Shown here piece by piece: positions 9,966-19,262 of a DNA stretch of 64,000 bases. Where the stretch lies: contig CALWZC010000005.1 in NCBI GenBank assembly GCA_944385935.1, positions 101,375 to 165,374 on the forward strand. The letters are read 5' to 3'. The stretch is from an uncultured Anaerofilum sp. GTDB taxonomy: Bacteria; Bacillota; Clostridia; Oscillospirales; Ruminococcaceae. Every line of letters begins with the position of its first letter. The first letter of the stretch is position 1. The position numbers and the translations under genes are program-made. Below the pieces are notes generated by a model, which was not told where the DNA came from, did no database searches, and saw nothing but the letters and a program-made list of their open reading frames with translations.

Positions 9966-9980
9966 AATCAATAAAAATGC

Positions 9981-10009
9981 TTGATTTTTTTACCGTGCTG
10001 TGCTATACT
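9981..10009 (+). promoter_or_regulatory. Promoter of tRNA-Val
   Basis: TTGATT and TATACT are separated by 17 bases, ending 19 bases before the tRNA. Confidence 0.75.
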
Positions 10010-10028
10010 ACCTAAGCAGTCGTAATAT

Positions 10029-10104
10029 GGACGCTTAGCTCAGCTGGTAGAGCATCTGCTTGACGTGCAGAGGGTCAGGGATTCGAGTTCCTTAGCGTCC
10101 ACCA
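10029..10104 (+). tRNA. tRNA-Val (anticodon GAC)
   Basis: A 76-base cloverleaf with acceptor arms GGACGCT and AGCGTCC, D arm GCTC/GAGC, anticodon stem TCTGC/GCAGA holding the loop TTGACGT, and T loop TTCGAGT. The CCA end is encoded. The anticodon GAC reads valine codons. It stands alone between a glycosyltransferase gene and typA. Confidence 0.96.
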
Positions 10105-10112
10105 TTTAAGGG

Positions 10113-10160
10113 GTCCGAGCAATCTACCTTATGGTTAGAAAGTTCGGACTTTGTTTTTTG
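10113..10160 (+). terminator. Terminator after tRNA-Val
   Basis: GTCCGA (10113-10118) pairs with TCGGAC (10144-10149), with an inner CTACC/GGTTAG stem, and is followed by a T-rich run TTTGTTTTTT. Confidence 0.75.
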
Positions 10161-10275
10161 TGTTGTATTCCACAAGGGTTTGTTTGGCAGGATTATTTTG
10201 GTAAAAGAGGTATTTTGTGGTGAAATTGTACCGTTCTTTCGTTTGAAGATTGGTTGCTTTTGGAAGGGTAGCATC

Positions 10276-10305
10276 TTGACAAATGCAGGTGCAATCCATT
10301 AAAAT
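10276..10305 (+). promoter_or_regulatory. Promoter in the region before typA
   Basis: A consensus TTGACA and a TAAAAT are separated by 18 bases. Initiation would fall near 10312. The 368-base gap between tRNA-Val and typA holds this promoter, the tRNA terminator and the strong hairpin at 10345; I see no gene in it. Confidence 0.7.
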
Positions 10306-10311
10306 GAAAAA

Positions 10312-10378
10312 AGAACGGATACAAAGGTTTTTGCCCCTGTCTTTGCAGCGGCGCAGATTTTCTGCGCCGCTGCTTTTT
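10312..10378 (+). ncRNA. Possible attenuator or short RNA ahead of typA
   Basis: Transcription from the promoter at 10276 would meet a perfect 12-base-pair GC-rich stem (GCAGCGGCGCAG at 10345-10356, CTGCGCCGCTGC at 10362-10373, five-base loop) followed by TTTTT. The product would be a transcript of about 65 nucleotides ending 95 bases before typA. It could be a regulated attenuator for typA or a small RNA. A weaker upstream pairing CAAAG/CTTTG (10322 and 10341) could compete with the base of the stem. I do not recognise a known riboswitch class. Confidence 0.4.
10345..10378 (+). terminator. Strong intrinsic terminator in the typA leader
   Basis: A perfect 12-base-pair stem with an ATTTT loop and a TTTTT tail. 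It lies downstream of a promoter and upstream of typA, with no open reading frame before it. Confidence 0.85.
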
Positions 10379-10472
10379 GGGTGGTTGGAGCAAAAATGCT
10401 GACTATGCCGATAAAAATAGATTTTATCATGTTCTTTTTAGACAAGTCCTTATAATAGGGAGGATATATTTT

Positions 10473-12293
10473 ATGAAACGTACAGACCTTCGCAACCTAG
10501 CGATTATTGCTCACGTTGACCATGGAAAAACAACCTTGGTAGACCAAATGTTAAAGCAAAGCGGTGCTTTCCGTGACAATCAGCAGGTGGCTGAACGTGT
10601 AATGGACTCTGGTGATATTGAGCGTGAGCGTGGTATCACTATTTTGGCAAAAAACTGTAGTTGTGTATATAATGATGTAAAAATCAACCTGGTAGATACT
10701 CCGGGGCATGCTGATTTCGGCGGCGAGGTAGAGCGTGTTCTGAAAATGGTAAATGGCGTTTTGCTGTTGGTTGATGCGGCAGAAGGTTGTATGCCTCAGA
10801 CTCGTTTTGTTCTGCAAAAGGCATTGCAGCAAAACCTTAGCTTGGTAATTGCAGTTAATAAAATTGACCGCCCAGATGCACGCATTAAAGAAGTTATTGA
10901 TGAAATTTTGCTTCTGTTGATGGATTTGGGTGCAACTGATGAGCAGTTAGACAGCCCTATGATTTTCTGCTCCGGCCGTGCAGGTACTGCAAGTTATAGC
11001 CCTGATGTTGAGGGTACCGACCTGAAGCCTCTCTTTGAAACCATTCTGGAATATGTGCAGTGCCCAGAAGGTGACATTGATGCTCCTTTCTCTATGTTGT
11101 GTTCCAGTGTAGACTACAATGAATTTGTGGGCCGTATTGGCATTGGACGGGTAGAGCATGGCACTGTAAAGGTTGGCCAAGATGTGCAGGTATGTGATTG
11201 GCATGACCCCAATGTGTCTATGAAGGGTCGCATCACCGCCCTGTATGGGTTTGAGGCAAATGGACGTACCCCTGTGGATAGTGCAAAGGCTGGCGATATT
11301 GTTGCTTTCTCTGGCATTACAGATGTGACTATTGGCAACACTTTGTGTGACCCTGCCAATGTAAAGCCCTTGCCTTTCTTGAAGATTAACGAACCCACTG
11401 TAGAGATGACCTTCTCGGTAAATGATAGCCCCTTTGCAGGTAGAGAGGGCAAGTTTGTTACCAGCCGTCAGATTCGTGACCGCTTGAAAAAAGAGCTGTT
11501 GAAAGATGTGGCTTTGAAGGTAGAAGACTCTGCTACCAATGATAGTTTCCGAGTAATGGGTCGTGGTGAGATGCACCTGTCCATTTTGATTGAAACCATG
11601 CGCCGTGAAGGATATGAATTGCAGGTTTCTCCTCCTCGTGTATTGACCCATGTGGAGAATGGCAAAACCATGGAGCCTATGGAACACGTGGTAATTGACG
11701 TGCCTACCGAATATCAAGGCAGTGTTATGATGAAGCTAGGTGCAAGAAAGGGTATTCTGGAGCAGATGCAGCCCATGGGTAGCCGTATGCGTGTAGAGTT
11801 CCGTATTCCCAGCCGTGGATTGTTTGGCTATCGTAGCGAGTTTTTGACAGATACCCATGGTGAGGGTATTCTGAATACCATTTTTGATGGCTATGCCGAG
11901 TGGACAGGAGAAATTTCCAGCCGTAGCACTGGTAGCTTGGTAAGCTTTGAAAGTGGCGAGGCTGTAACCTATGGTTTGTACAATGCTCAGAACCGTGGTA
12001 CCTTGATTGTAACTCCCGGCGAAAAGGTGTATGAGGGTATGGTTGTGGGATATACACCCACTGGCGAGGACATTACTGTAAATGTTTGTAAGACAAAGCA
12101 TCTTTCCAATACCCGTGCTTCGGGAAGTGATGACGCTTTGCGTTTGGTTCCTGTAAGCAAGTTCAGCCTAGAAGAGGCACTGGAGTTCTTAGCTCCTGAT
12201 GAATTGGTAGAGGTTACTCCCGAAAATCTGCGCATTCGTAAGCGTATTTTGAATCACTCCGAGCGTATGAAGAGCCAAAAAAGCAAAAAGTAA
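10473..12293 (+). CDS. typA: Ribosome-associated GTPase TypA/BipA
   Basis: TypA is an elongation-factor-like GTPase that acts on the ribosome during stress and in late 50S assembly. The 606-residue protein has the G1 box AHVDHGKTT, the effector-region sequence RERGITI, G3 [16 protein letters not shown] and G4 NKIDR. Domains II, III and V follow, and a basic tail ([11 protein letters not shown]) closes it. The start is the ATG at 10473, with GGGAGG ten bases before it. Codon use is strongly biased, as expected for high expression. A strong terminator in the leader may attenuate it. Confidence 0.97.
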   Translation: MKRTDLRNLAIIAHVDHGKTTLVDQMLKQSGAFRDNQQVAERVMDSGDIERERGITILAKNCSCVYNDVKINLVDTPGHADFGGEVERVLKMVNGVLLLVDAAEGCMPQTRFVLQKALQQNLSLVIAVNKIDRPDARIKEVIDEILLLLMDLGATDEQLDSPMIFCSGRAGTASYSPDVEGTDLKPLFETILEYVQCPEGDIDAPFSMLCSSVDYNEFVGRIGIGRVEHGTVKVGQDVQVCDWHDPNVSMKGRITALYGFEANGRTPVDSAKAGDIVAFSGITDVTIGNTLCDPANVKPLPFLKINEPTVEMTFSVNDSPFAGREGKFVTSRQIRDRLKKELLKDVALKVEDSATNDSFRVMGRGEMHLSILIETMRREGYELQVSPPRVLTHVENGKTMEPMEHVVIDVPTEYQGSVMMKLGARKGILEQMQPMGSRMRVEFRIPSRGLFGYRSEFLTDTHGEGILNTIFDGYAEWTGEISSRSTGSLVSFESGEAVTYGLYNAQNRGTLIVTPGEKVYEGMVVGYTPTGEDITVNVCKTKHLSNTRASGSDDALRLVPVSKFSLEEALEFLAPDELVEVTPENLRIRKRILNHSERMKSQKSKK

Positions 12294-12301
12294 AATCCTT
12301 T

Positions 12302-12338
12302 ACACCGTATTCCTATTATGGAATGCGGTGTATTTTTT
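12302..12338 (+). terminator. Terminator after typA
   Basis: ACACCGTATTCC pairs with GGAATGCGGTGT (one G-U pair) around TATTAT, followed by TTTTTT. Confidence 0.9.
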
Positions 12339-12419
12339 ACAAATAGCCGTGAAAAACAACGAAAAAACAATTTTTTCCTGTGAAAAATCCTAGTGAATGT
12401 TAAAAAAGCACCGAAATGC

Positions 12420-12449
12420 TTGCAGAAAGAAAACGAAAATGGGTATAAT
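12420..12449 (+). promoter_or_regulatory. Promoter of the carboxypeptidase-acyltransferase cluster
   Basis: TTGCAG and TATAAT are 18 bases apart, 65 bases before the carboxypeptidase start. Confidence 0.65.
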
Positions 12450-12513
12450 AAAAATGTATGCGTTTCTGGTAGTAAACAGAGATTAGTGAAATTCACACAA
12501 AAGGATGTTTTGG

Positions 12514-14019
12514 ATGAAAGATAGAACAATCCCCGTATTTCAGAGGATGTACTCAAAAATAGAATTGGCTATAAAAAAGGTTGCCATATTGCTGGCAATG
12601 GTAGCAGTGCTTATTACTAATGGAATGATTGTCTGGGCAGGCCCACAAGGAGAGATAACTGCCACCGCTTGGGCGTTGGTGGATGTAGCAACAGGGCAGG
12701 TATTGGCAAGCCAACTGGGTGACCATCGAATGAACCCCGCAAGTATTACCAAAATTTTGACTGTTGCAATGGCATTGGAAAAATGTCAAAACGATACTTC
12801 CATTCAGCTTACAGTAAGCCATGATGCAGTGCACTCTATTACTTTCGATTCGTCCCATATTGCATTGCAAGAAGGGGAAGTAGTAAGCATTGCCGATATG
12901 TTGTATGGCGCAATGCTTGCTTCGGGAAATGATGCAGCAAATGTTTTAGCAGAGTATGTATGTGGCAGTTTGGGCAATGTGGAACCAGTTTTTACCCAAA
13001 AGTTGGCAGAGTTGGGCTGTGAAAATACCCATTTTGTCAATGCACATGGATTATACAACGAAAACCATTATACGACCGCAGAAGATATGGCAAAAATTTT
13101 GCGGTGGGCATTGACAGTTCCCGGATTTCAGGAAGTGTTTAATTCAGAAAAATATGAGATGCAACCTACAAATCTTCAACCGGAGATTCGCTATTTTTCC
13201 ACGGCGGATTGGATGCGGTTGGATGGGATTAAATACCACTATGATTACGCCTTAGGAAGTAAAAATGGCTGGACAACAGAGTCAGGCCATACCTTTGCCT
13301 CTTGGGCGGAAAAAGATGGTCGGCAGCTGATTTGTATTTTGATGAACAGTGCTACAAAATACAAAAAATTTGTAGATGCCGCTAATTTGTATGAGTATGG
13401 GTTTAATCAGTTTTCCTCTGTATCTGCCACAGATGTGCTACCCACAAAAACGGTTTCTATTCAAGGTGGTGGCGACCCTCTTGGCACAGCAGTTTTGCAA
13501 ATAAAACCTGTAAACTTTTACTTGGAAAATGGATATACTGCGGAAAATTTACAGGCAGAAATTGAAAGCCCAAACACTTACATTCTGGGGCAACCCTTTG
13601 ATGCAAAAATGAAAGTGTGGATACAAACGCCAGAAGGAGAAAGTATTCCACTGGGAACCTTTGATATGGAACTCCATGGGTTGGACACAGTGCTTTCTGC
13701 CAATGTTGGGCTGATTCCAGATAATCTTGTGGGCAGTGGAAAGACCCATGTGGGAGACCCACAAATGATTTTGGTATATACTGCTATTTTGCTGGGAGGA
13801 GGCTTTTCTGTTGTTGGTGCTTGGAAATTGGGTAAGCAATACACCGAAAGGCTTCGCTGGGGGGATTCTGTAGGATTTTTGCGAAAAAATAGAAGACGTT
13901 GGCCCTACGCCTCTGTGCAGTCGCCGGATGTTTTTCGTTGGAGAGTGGTGCGGCGTGCACGATATGAAAAGCCCAAAACAAAGAGCACATTTGTGTTTCG
14001 AGCCAATGAGCGAAAGTAA
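12514..14019 (+). CDS. D-alanyl-D-alanine carboxypeptidase, S11 family
   Basis: This low-molecular-weight penicillin-binding protein trims the terminal D-Ala of peptidoglycan stem peptides. After an N-terminal membrane segment or signal (about 19-42) the catalytic triad motifs are in order: Ser77-Ile-Thr-Lys80, Ser137-Gly-Asn139 and Lys250-Asn-Gly in place of the commoner KTG. A PBP5-like C-terminal domain follows. A second hydrophobic segment (about 417-437) and a basic tail of some 65 residues anchor it, unlike the amphipathic helix of DacA. I prefer the ATG at 12514, eight bases after AAGGA, over 12505, which abuts it. An MBOAT gene follows after 23 bases. Confidence 0.92.
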   Translation: MKDRTIPVFQRMYSKIELAIKKVAILLAMVAVLITNGMIVWAGPQGEITATAWALVDVATGQVLASQLGDHRMNPASITKILTVAMALEKCQNDTSIQLTVSHDAVHSITFDSSHIALQEGEVVSIADMLYGAMLASGNDAANVLAEYVCGSLGNVEPVFTQKLAELGCENTHFVNAHGLYNENHYTTAEDMAKILRWALTVPGFQEVFNSEKYEMQPTNLQPEIRYFSTADWMRLDGIKYHYDYALGSKNGWTTESGHTFASWAEKDGRQLICILMNSATKYKKFVDAANLYEYGFNQFSSVSATDVLPTKTVSIQGGGDPLGTAVLQIKPVNFYLENGYTAENLQAEIESPNTYILGQPFDAKMKVWIQTPEGESIPLGTFDMELHGLDTVLSANVGLIPDNLVGSGKTHVGDPQMILVYTAILLGGGFSVVGAWKLGKQYTERLRWGDSVGFLRKNRRRWPYASVQSPDVFRWRVVRRARYEKPKTKSTFVFRANERK

Positions 14020-14042
14020 ACCATAAACAGGAAGGTGAAGGA

Positions 14043-15503
14043 ATGGAATTTCAATCGGGAATATTTCTTGTGTTTTTTGTCATGGTGTTAATACTCTATC
14101 ATGCCTTGCCCACCAAAGCAAAACCTGTGGTGTTGTTGGGGGCAAATCTACTGTTTTATGCAGTGGGTGGAGTGCAGTGGGTACCCCTTTTGGTGGCTTG
14201 TATTGTGTTTAGCTGGGCAGTTGCCTTATGGATGGACAAGATACAAAACCAAAAAGCAAGGTTGGCATTGCTGTGGGTATCTGTAATAGGATTTGTTGGA
14301 CTACTGTTCTATTTTAAATATTTTTCCACTTTAATGCGCGGAATACTGGGCTATTGGCAGCAAATTCTGGCTCCTTTGGGGGTTAGCTTTTTCACATTTA
14401 CCATACTAGGGTATTTGATTGATGTTTACTGGAAAGCACAACCGGCAGAAAAAAATTTAGTGAAATATGCTGTTTTTGTTAGTATGTTTGCCCAAATTAG
14501 CTCTGGCCCCATTGAGCGAGCAGAAAACATGTTGCCCCAGCTATCCCAGCCAAAACCATACGATTATGACCGGCTGGCTTGTGGATTTAGCCGAATCTTA
14601 TGGGGCTTTTTTAAAAAATTTGTTTTGGCCAATAAAATTGGCAGCATGGTAGCAGTGGTATATGGAGATGTGGAAGGATTCAGTGGGCCGTTTTTGGTGT
14701 TGGCTTCACTGCTATATTCCTATCAGTTGTACCTAGACTTTGGCGGATACTCTGATATTGCCATTGGTATTATGCAAGCATTGGGCTTTGACGTGATGGA
14801 AAACTTCCGTCGCCCCTTTGCGGCTCGCAGTTATACACAGCTATGGGATAGATGGCACATTAGTTTGACAAGTTGGTTCCGAGACTATGTATTTACTCCC
14901 ATTAGTTTCAGCATTCGCGGTGTACAAGGAAAAGCAGGAAAAGCACTGGGATGGTTGGCAATTTTTATTATTTTTCCTCTCAGTGGTATCTGGCATGGTA
15001 CAGGGCTAGGCTTTCTTATGTGGGGCGTGCTAAATGGAATCTTTATGGTAATAGGAAAGATGACCACCAAAAGGCGGCGGAAATGGGCAAAGAAAAATCC
15101 ATTGTACAAAAATGCCTTTGTAAAAGCCTTTATCCAATGCGGGTGCGTATACTTAATGTTCACCGCTTGTATTGTCTTTTTCCGAGCAGAAAGTATTCAG
15201 CAAGCATTGCAAATTTATGCTGGATTTTTTGGCGGATGGGTAGAAACACTATTTTCCCCCGCTACTGTTGTATCTGGACTAAAAGAAATGGGAATTGGGC
15301 GAGTAGCCATTCTATTGATAGGTGGGGGTTCTGTTTTGGTAGAGTTGGCAGAATATGCTGCTGAAAAGAAAGAACAGAGCATTGGTCTATGGCTGCATAG
15401 CCTGCGTGCCCCCTTGCGTTGGGCTGCATATTATGCCCAACTGTTGGCTTTGGCATTCTATGGGGTACTGGGGCAATCGTCCTTTATTTATCGTCAATTT
15501 TAA
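14043..15503 (+). CDS. MBOAT family O-acyltransferase (AlgI/DltB-like)
   Basis: A 486-residue polytopic membrane protein with about ten hydrophobic segments. Signature stretches are SSGPIERAENMLPQL, DFGGYSDIAIGIMQALGF, DRWHISLTSWFRDYVF and SGIWHGTGLGFLMWG; the His of WHG is the conserved MBOAT residue. Such proteins move acyl groups, usually acetyl, across the membrane to exported polysaccharide. The next gene encodes an SGNH-type protein, the usual partner that completes transfer outside the cell. AAGGTGAAGG precedes the ATG. The acceptor polymer is unknown; peptidoglycan or a secondary wall polymer are both possible given the carboxypeptidase upstream. Confidence 0.92.
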   Translation: MEFQSGIFLVFFVMVLILYHALPTKAKPVVLLGANLLFYAVGGVQWVPLLVACIVFSWAVALWMDKIQNQKARLALLWVSVIGFVGLLFYFKYFSTLMRGILGYWQQILAPLGVSFFTFTILGYLIDVYWKAQPAEKNLVKYAVFVSMFAQISSGPIERAENMLPQLSQPKPYDYDRLACGFSRILWGFFKKFVLANKIGSMVAVVYGDVEGFSGPFLVLASLLYSYQLYLDFGGYSDIAIGIMQALGFDVMENFRRPFAARSYTQLWDRWHISLTSWFRDYVFTPISFSIRGVQGKAGKALGWLAIFIIFPLSGIWHGTGLGFLMWGVLNGIFMVIGKMTTKRRRKWAKKNPLYKNAFVKAFIQCGCVYLMFTACIVFFRAESIQQALQIYAGFFGGWVETLFSPATVVSGLKEMGIGRVAILLIGGGSVLVELAEYAAEKKEQSIGLWLHSLRAPLRWAAYYAQLLALAFYGVLGQSSFIYRQF

Positions 15504-15526
15504 GGGAGGAAAATAGAGATAAGGAT

Positions 15527-16594
15527 ATGAAAAAATTACTATGTGGAGCTTTGGTATTTCTTCCCTTTGTGCTGTTTATAGTAGGGATAAACTACTATGC
15601 AGACCCTGCTAATATTTTGCAGGTAGGGTATGAGCAGAAAGTAGCAGAAATACTGGTGCAGGGAAAAAATGCTTCTAACATCCGAAATATGGATGACCGT
15701 GCCTTGATTCGGGAATATGCCGAAAATACCTCTTTGAAAATTGATACCCTGCTACTGGGTTCCAGCCACAGTATGCAGGTGACAAAGGAAATTACTGGTG
15801 ACCCCAATACCTTTTGTGCAGGGGTAACCGGTTCGGATTTGCGGGATTGTATTTCTATTTGGAGACTGATGCTGCAACAAGGGCAAATGCCAAAGCGGGT
15901 GATTTTAACCATTGACCCTTGGATGTTGGCAGAAGGATGTCTAGAGAAACGTGCCATGACCGATGGATATGTGGAATTTTGCAAAGAGCATGGAACAACA
16001 GCTTTGGCAACAGCAGGAAATTGGCAGGCAAAATTAGAAAAACTAAGCCAAGCATTTAGCCTAACATATTTTCAAAGCAGTGTACAATATTTACAAAAAG
16101 GGTTAGATAAAACCCGTGACCCCATTCCCACAGAGGAGTTTTACACACAAACAGATATGCGCCGAGCAGATGGTAGCTATGGATATAACGCTGAGCTTCG
16201 GGATGTTACACCAGAAAATATGTATGACCGTGTAAAAGATTATATTTTGTTTAAGCCAGAACTAATGCAGGATTTTGATGGTATCAATCCCTTGTTGCAA
16301 ACACAGCTAGAACTGTTTATTGATGAAATGCAACAAAAGGGTACAGAGGTGACCTTGTTTTTATCTCCCTTTAATAATGCCTATTATGACCACATGAGTA
16401 GCCAAACGGATAACTATGTGGAAATGTTGTCTGTGGAGCCATTAGTACGGAACATTGCAAAAGAAAAAGGTGTGCAGGTCATTGGTTCCTATGACCCATA
16501 TGCTTGTGGTTTAACACAAATGGATTTTTATGATGGACTGCATTGCTCCAGCGAATCTGTTAAGCGTTTCTGGGGCAAGACCATTAAAGATTGA
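15527..16594 (+). CDS. SGNH/DltD-like membrane-anchored acyltransferase partner
   Basis: A 355-residue protein with one N-terminal membrane segment (about 4-21) and an extracytoplasmic domain. LLLGSSHSMQ holds the probable nucleophile Ser and FYDGLHCS near residue 342 gives the Asp/His pair of the SGNH hydrolase fold, as in DltD and AlgX/AlgJ proteins that work with MBOAT transporters. AAGGA precedes the ATG. It follows the MBOAT gene by 23 bases. The first frame start at 15419 lies inside that gene and is not credible. Family call is inferred from the two motifs and context rather than overall similarity. Confidence 0.8.
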   Translation: MKKLLCGALVFLPFVLFIVGINYYADPANILQVGYEQKVAEILVQGKNASNIRNMDDRALIREYAENTSLKIDTLLLGSSHSMQVTKEITGDPNTFCAGVTGSDLRDCISIWRLMLQQGQMPKRVILTIDPWMLAEGCLEKRAMTDGYVEFCKEHGTTALATAGNWQAKLEKLSQAFSLTYFQSSVQYLQKGLDKTRDPIPTEEFYTQTDMRRADGSYGYNAELRDVTPENMYDRVKDYILFKPELMQDFDGINPLLQTQLELFIDEMQQKGTEVTLFLSPFNNAYYDHMSSQTDNYVEMLSVEPLVRNIAKEKGVQVIGSYDPYACGLTQMDFYDGLHCSSESVKRFWGKTIKD

Positions 16595-16614
16595 GAGCAA
16601 AAGGAGGGCAAACC

Positions 16615-17856
16615 ATGGCCCATCTGTTGATAGTTGGTGCAGGTGCTGCGGGAATGACCGCGGCAGGTGAAGCACTACGGCTGGGGTGTGATGTGACACT
16701 ATTTGAACACACCAATTTGCCGGGAAAGAAAATTTTGGTGACTGGAAAAGGCCGTTGTAATGTAACAAACAACTGTGATGAGCAGGAATTTTTGCGCCAT
16801 GTACGGACAAATCCCAGATTTTTATTTTCTGCCATTGCAGCCTTTCCACCCCAAAAAACTATGGAGTGGATGGAATCTTTAGGGGTTCCACTGAAAACCG
16901 AGCGAGGGAGAAGAGTATTTCCTGTAAGCGACAGTGCAGAAGATATACGCCATGCCTTGTGTGATTGGTGCAAAGGTGCAAAGATGGTGTATAAAGATGT
17001 GGAACAGCTACTGTTAGAGGATGGCAAAGCGGTGGGAGTAAAAACCACCGATGGAACCTGTTTTTATGGGGATGGGGTATTGATTGCTACAGGCGGCGTG
17101 TCCTATCCCTCCACTGGAAGCACAGGGGATGGTTATCGGTTGGCACAGCAGGCGGGACACGGACTAGTGCCCCCTGTTGCCAGCTTAGTGAGCCTTGTAG
17201 CAAAGGGTGGAGAATGCCGCCGTATGATGGGTCTTGCACTGAAAAATGTTTCTTTGCGTTTGGAAGAAAACGGGAAAACAGTATTCGAGGAGCAAGGAGA
17301 AATGCTATTCACTCACTTTGGCATTTCAGGGCCTTTGGTGCTGTCTGCCAGTGCATGGATTCGAGATTTACAAAAATACCAGTATCAGGGTGTAATTGAC
17401 CTGAAACCAGCCCTAAGCGAAGAACAGCTTTATGCTCGTATAACACGGGATTTTGAACTTTTGGCAGGGAAAAATGCAGCAAACTGTTTGCAAAAATTGG
17501 TGCCCTCCACTATGCAGCCGGTTTTGTTGGAGCGATGGGGCATAGACACAGAAATGAGAGTAAACCAAATTGAAAGAACCAAACGGTTGGAGCTAGTAAA
17601 GCTGTTGAAAAACTTTGTGGTTCCTATTCGTGCAAGGGGTGATTTGGAACATGCTGTGATTACTTCTGGTGGTGTGCCTGTAAAAGAAGTAGCCCCACGG
17701 ACAATGGAATCCAAAAAAGCAGAAAATCTCTTTTTTGCTGGGGAAGTGTTGGACTTGGATGCCTACACCGGAGGATACAATTTGCAGATTGCTTTTGCTA
17801 CGGCTATGGCAGCAGCAAAAGGCTTTGCGGAAAATTTTGGTCTGGGTGACTGGTGA
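16615..17856 (+). CDS. HI0933-like NAD(P)/FAD-dependent oxidoreductase
   Basis: A 413-residue flavoprotein of the HI0933/BaiN family. The N-terminal FAD-binding motif is VGAGAAGMTAAGEA, followed by GKKILVTGKGRCNVTNN, typical of the family. The middle has ATGGVSYPSTGSTGDGY and the C-terminus FAGEVLDLDAYTGGYNLQIAFATA, which closes the flavin site. Members are annotated variously; a specific substrate is not established here. AAAGGAGG lies before the ATG. It begins a cluster with cmk, plsC and ispH that recurs in Clostridia. Confidence 0.9.
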   Translation: MAHLLIVGAGAAGMTAAGEALRLGCDVTLFEHTNLPGKKILVTGKGRCNVTNNCDEQEFLRHVRTNPRFLFSAIAAFPPQKTMEWMESLGVPLKTERGRRVFPVSDSAEDIRHALCDWCKGAKMVYKDVEQLLLEDGKAVGVKTTDGTCFYGDGVLIATGGVSYPSTGSTGDGYRLAQQAGHGLVPPVASLVSLVAKGGECRRMMGLALKNVSLRLEENGKTVFEEQGEMLFTHFGISGPLVLSASAWIRDLQKYQYQGVIDLKPALSEEQLYARITRDFELLAGKNAANCLQKLVPSTMQPVLLERWGIDTEMRVNQIERTKRLELVKLLKNFVVPIRARGDLEHAVITSGGVPVKEVAPRTMESKKAENLFFAGEVLDLDAYTGGYNLQIAFATAMAAAKGFAENFGLGDW

Positions 17857-17886
17857 GTTTGTGTAAAATACAAAGGAGATAATACA

Positions 17887-18555
17887 ATGATTTCTGTTGC
17901 AATTGATGGCCCTTCTGGGGCGGGTAAATCCACATTGGCAAAACAACTGGCGGTCGAATTAGGTTTTATTTATGTAGATACTGGTGCTATGTATCGCTCC
18001 ATTGGGCTGTACGGAATGCGCAAGGAAATTGATATTAAAGACCCTGTACAGGTTGAGGGTGTACTGAGTGAAATAAACATTTCTTTGGCATTTCAAGAAG
18101 GTACCCAACATATTTATTTGAATAACGAGGATGTATCGGAAAAGGTTCGTGCTGAGCAGGCAGGAATGGCTGCCAGCGTGGTGGCACAGCAACCTGCGGT
18201 ACGGCAATTTTTGCTAGAATTGCAGAGAGATATGGCAGAAAAAAACAATATTTTAATGGATGGGCGAGATATTGGTACAGTTGTTTTGCCCAATGCTACC
18301 GTGAAAATCTATCTTACTGCCAGTGTGGAAGCAAGGGCAAATAGAAGATACAAAGAGTTGCAGGAAAAAGGAAATCCAGAAACCTTTGAAAAAGTAAAAA
18401 AAGACATTGAAGAACGAGATTGGCAGGATATGAACCGAGAAATTTCTCCGCTGAAAAAAGCAGCGGATGCAGTGGAAGTGGATACTTCTGCATTGAATTT
18501 GCAGCAAAGTTTTGATGTTTTGCTGGATTTGATTCGGCAAAAAGCCAATTTGTAA
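17887..18555 (+). CDS. cmk: Cytidylate kinase
   Basis: Cmk phosphorylates CMP and dCMP using ATP. The 222-residue protein has the P-loop GPSGAGKST, the VDTGAMYRSIG substrate motif, the MDGRDIGTVVLP loop and the lid residues in YKELQEKG. Length is standard for the family. AAAGGAG precedes the ATG and plsC follows after 14 bases. Confidence 0.97.
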   Translation: MISVAIDGPSGAGKSTLAKQLAVELGFIYVDTGAMYRSIGLYGMRKEIDIKDPVQVEGVLSEINISLAFQEGTQHIYLNNEDVSEKVRAEQAGMAASVVAQQPAVRQFLLELQRDMAEKNNILMDGRDIGTVVLPNATVKIYLTASVEARANRRYKELQEKGNPETFEKVKKDIEERDWQDMNREISPLKKAADAVEVDTSALNLQQSFDVLLDLIRQKANL

Positions 18556-18569
18556 AAGGAGAACATTTC

Positions 18570-19262
18570 ATGGCATATCGCATTGTTGCTACTGTGTTAT
18601 GGGTAGTTTGGCATTTGGTATTTCGCATTCATACAGTGGGCAAGGAAAAAATTAAAGGGTTACGGCAGTATGTCCTCTGTCCAAATCATATTTCGGCAGT
18701 AGACCCACTATTTATTGTCCTTGCACGAGCATGGGAGCCTCAAATGTTGGTGATGGGCAAGGAGGAACTATTTGAAATTCATCCCTTTATTTCATGGTTT
18801 TTCCATAAAATGGGGGTAATCCCTGTAAACCGAGGCAAGGGAGATACAGGAGCTGTGGAATATTGCATTTCTGGGGTGAAACAGGGAAAAGGCTTGCTGA
18901 TTTTTCCAGAAGGAACCCGCACAAAGGATGGAATGCCCGGAAAACCAAAAAGCGGAGCTTTTGTGGTTGCTGCCGCTGCTAATGCACAGCTTGTTCCTTG
19001 TAGGATTATTTATCACGCTGGTGGGCCTAAGTTGTTTAGCAAGGTAACAGTAGTATATGGTGACCCTATTTCTTGCCAAGAATTGGGGCTGGAGGGTGAA
19101 CAGCACAGTGCTGCTGGATTGCGAAAAGCAAAAGCGTGGTTAAGCCAGCAATGGCAGCAGATGTATGAAGAAAATACTACACAGCAACAAAAACAGATTG
19201 ACCAAAAACGAATAGAATTGCTGTGCAGTGGACAAAAGGAGCAGGAAAATGGAAATTGTTAA
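18570..19262 (+). CDS. plsC: 1-acyl-sn-glycerol-3-phosphate acyltransferase
   Basis: PlsC adds the second acyl chain to make phosphatidic acid at the membrane. In this 230-residue protein the acyltransferase motif NHISAVDP replaces the classical NHxxxxD form exactly, and FPEGTRTKDG is the glycerol-phosphate-binding motif. A single N-terminal hydrophobic stretch (about 4-20) could anchor it. The C-terminal 40 residues are Gln-rich and beyond the usual domain. Its last 14 bases overlap ispH, so the two are translationally coupled. Confidence 0.93.
   Translation: MAYRIVATVLWVVWHLVFRIHTVGKEKIKGLRQYVLCPNHISAVDPLFIVLARAWEPQMLVMGKEELFEIHPFISWFFHKMGVIPVNRGKGDTGAVEYCISGVKQGKGLLIFPEGTRTKDGMPGKPKSGAFVVAAAANAQLVPCRIIYHAGGPKLFSKVTVVYGDPISCQELGLEGEQHSAAGLRKAKAWLSQQWQQMYEENTTQQQKQIDQKRIELLCSGQKEQENGNC

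Noticed and set aside
10441..10463. TATAAT at 10451 as the typA promoter
   Set aside because: Transcription from it would start at or after the ribosome-binding site of typA, so it cannot serve a translated message well; no -35 fits.
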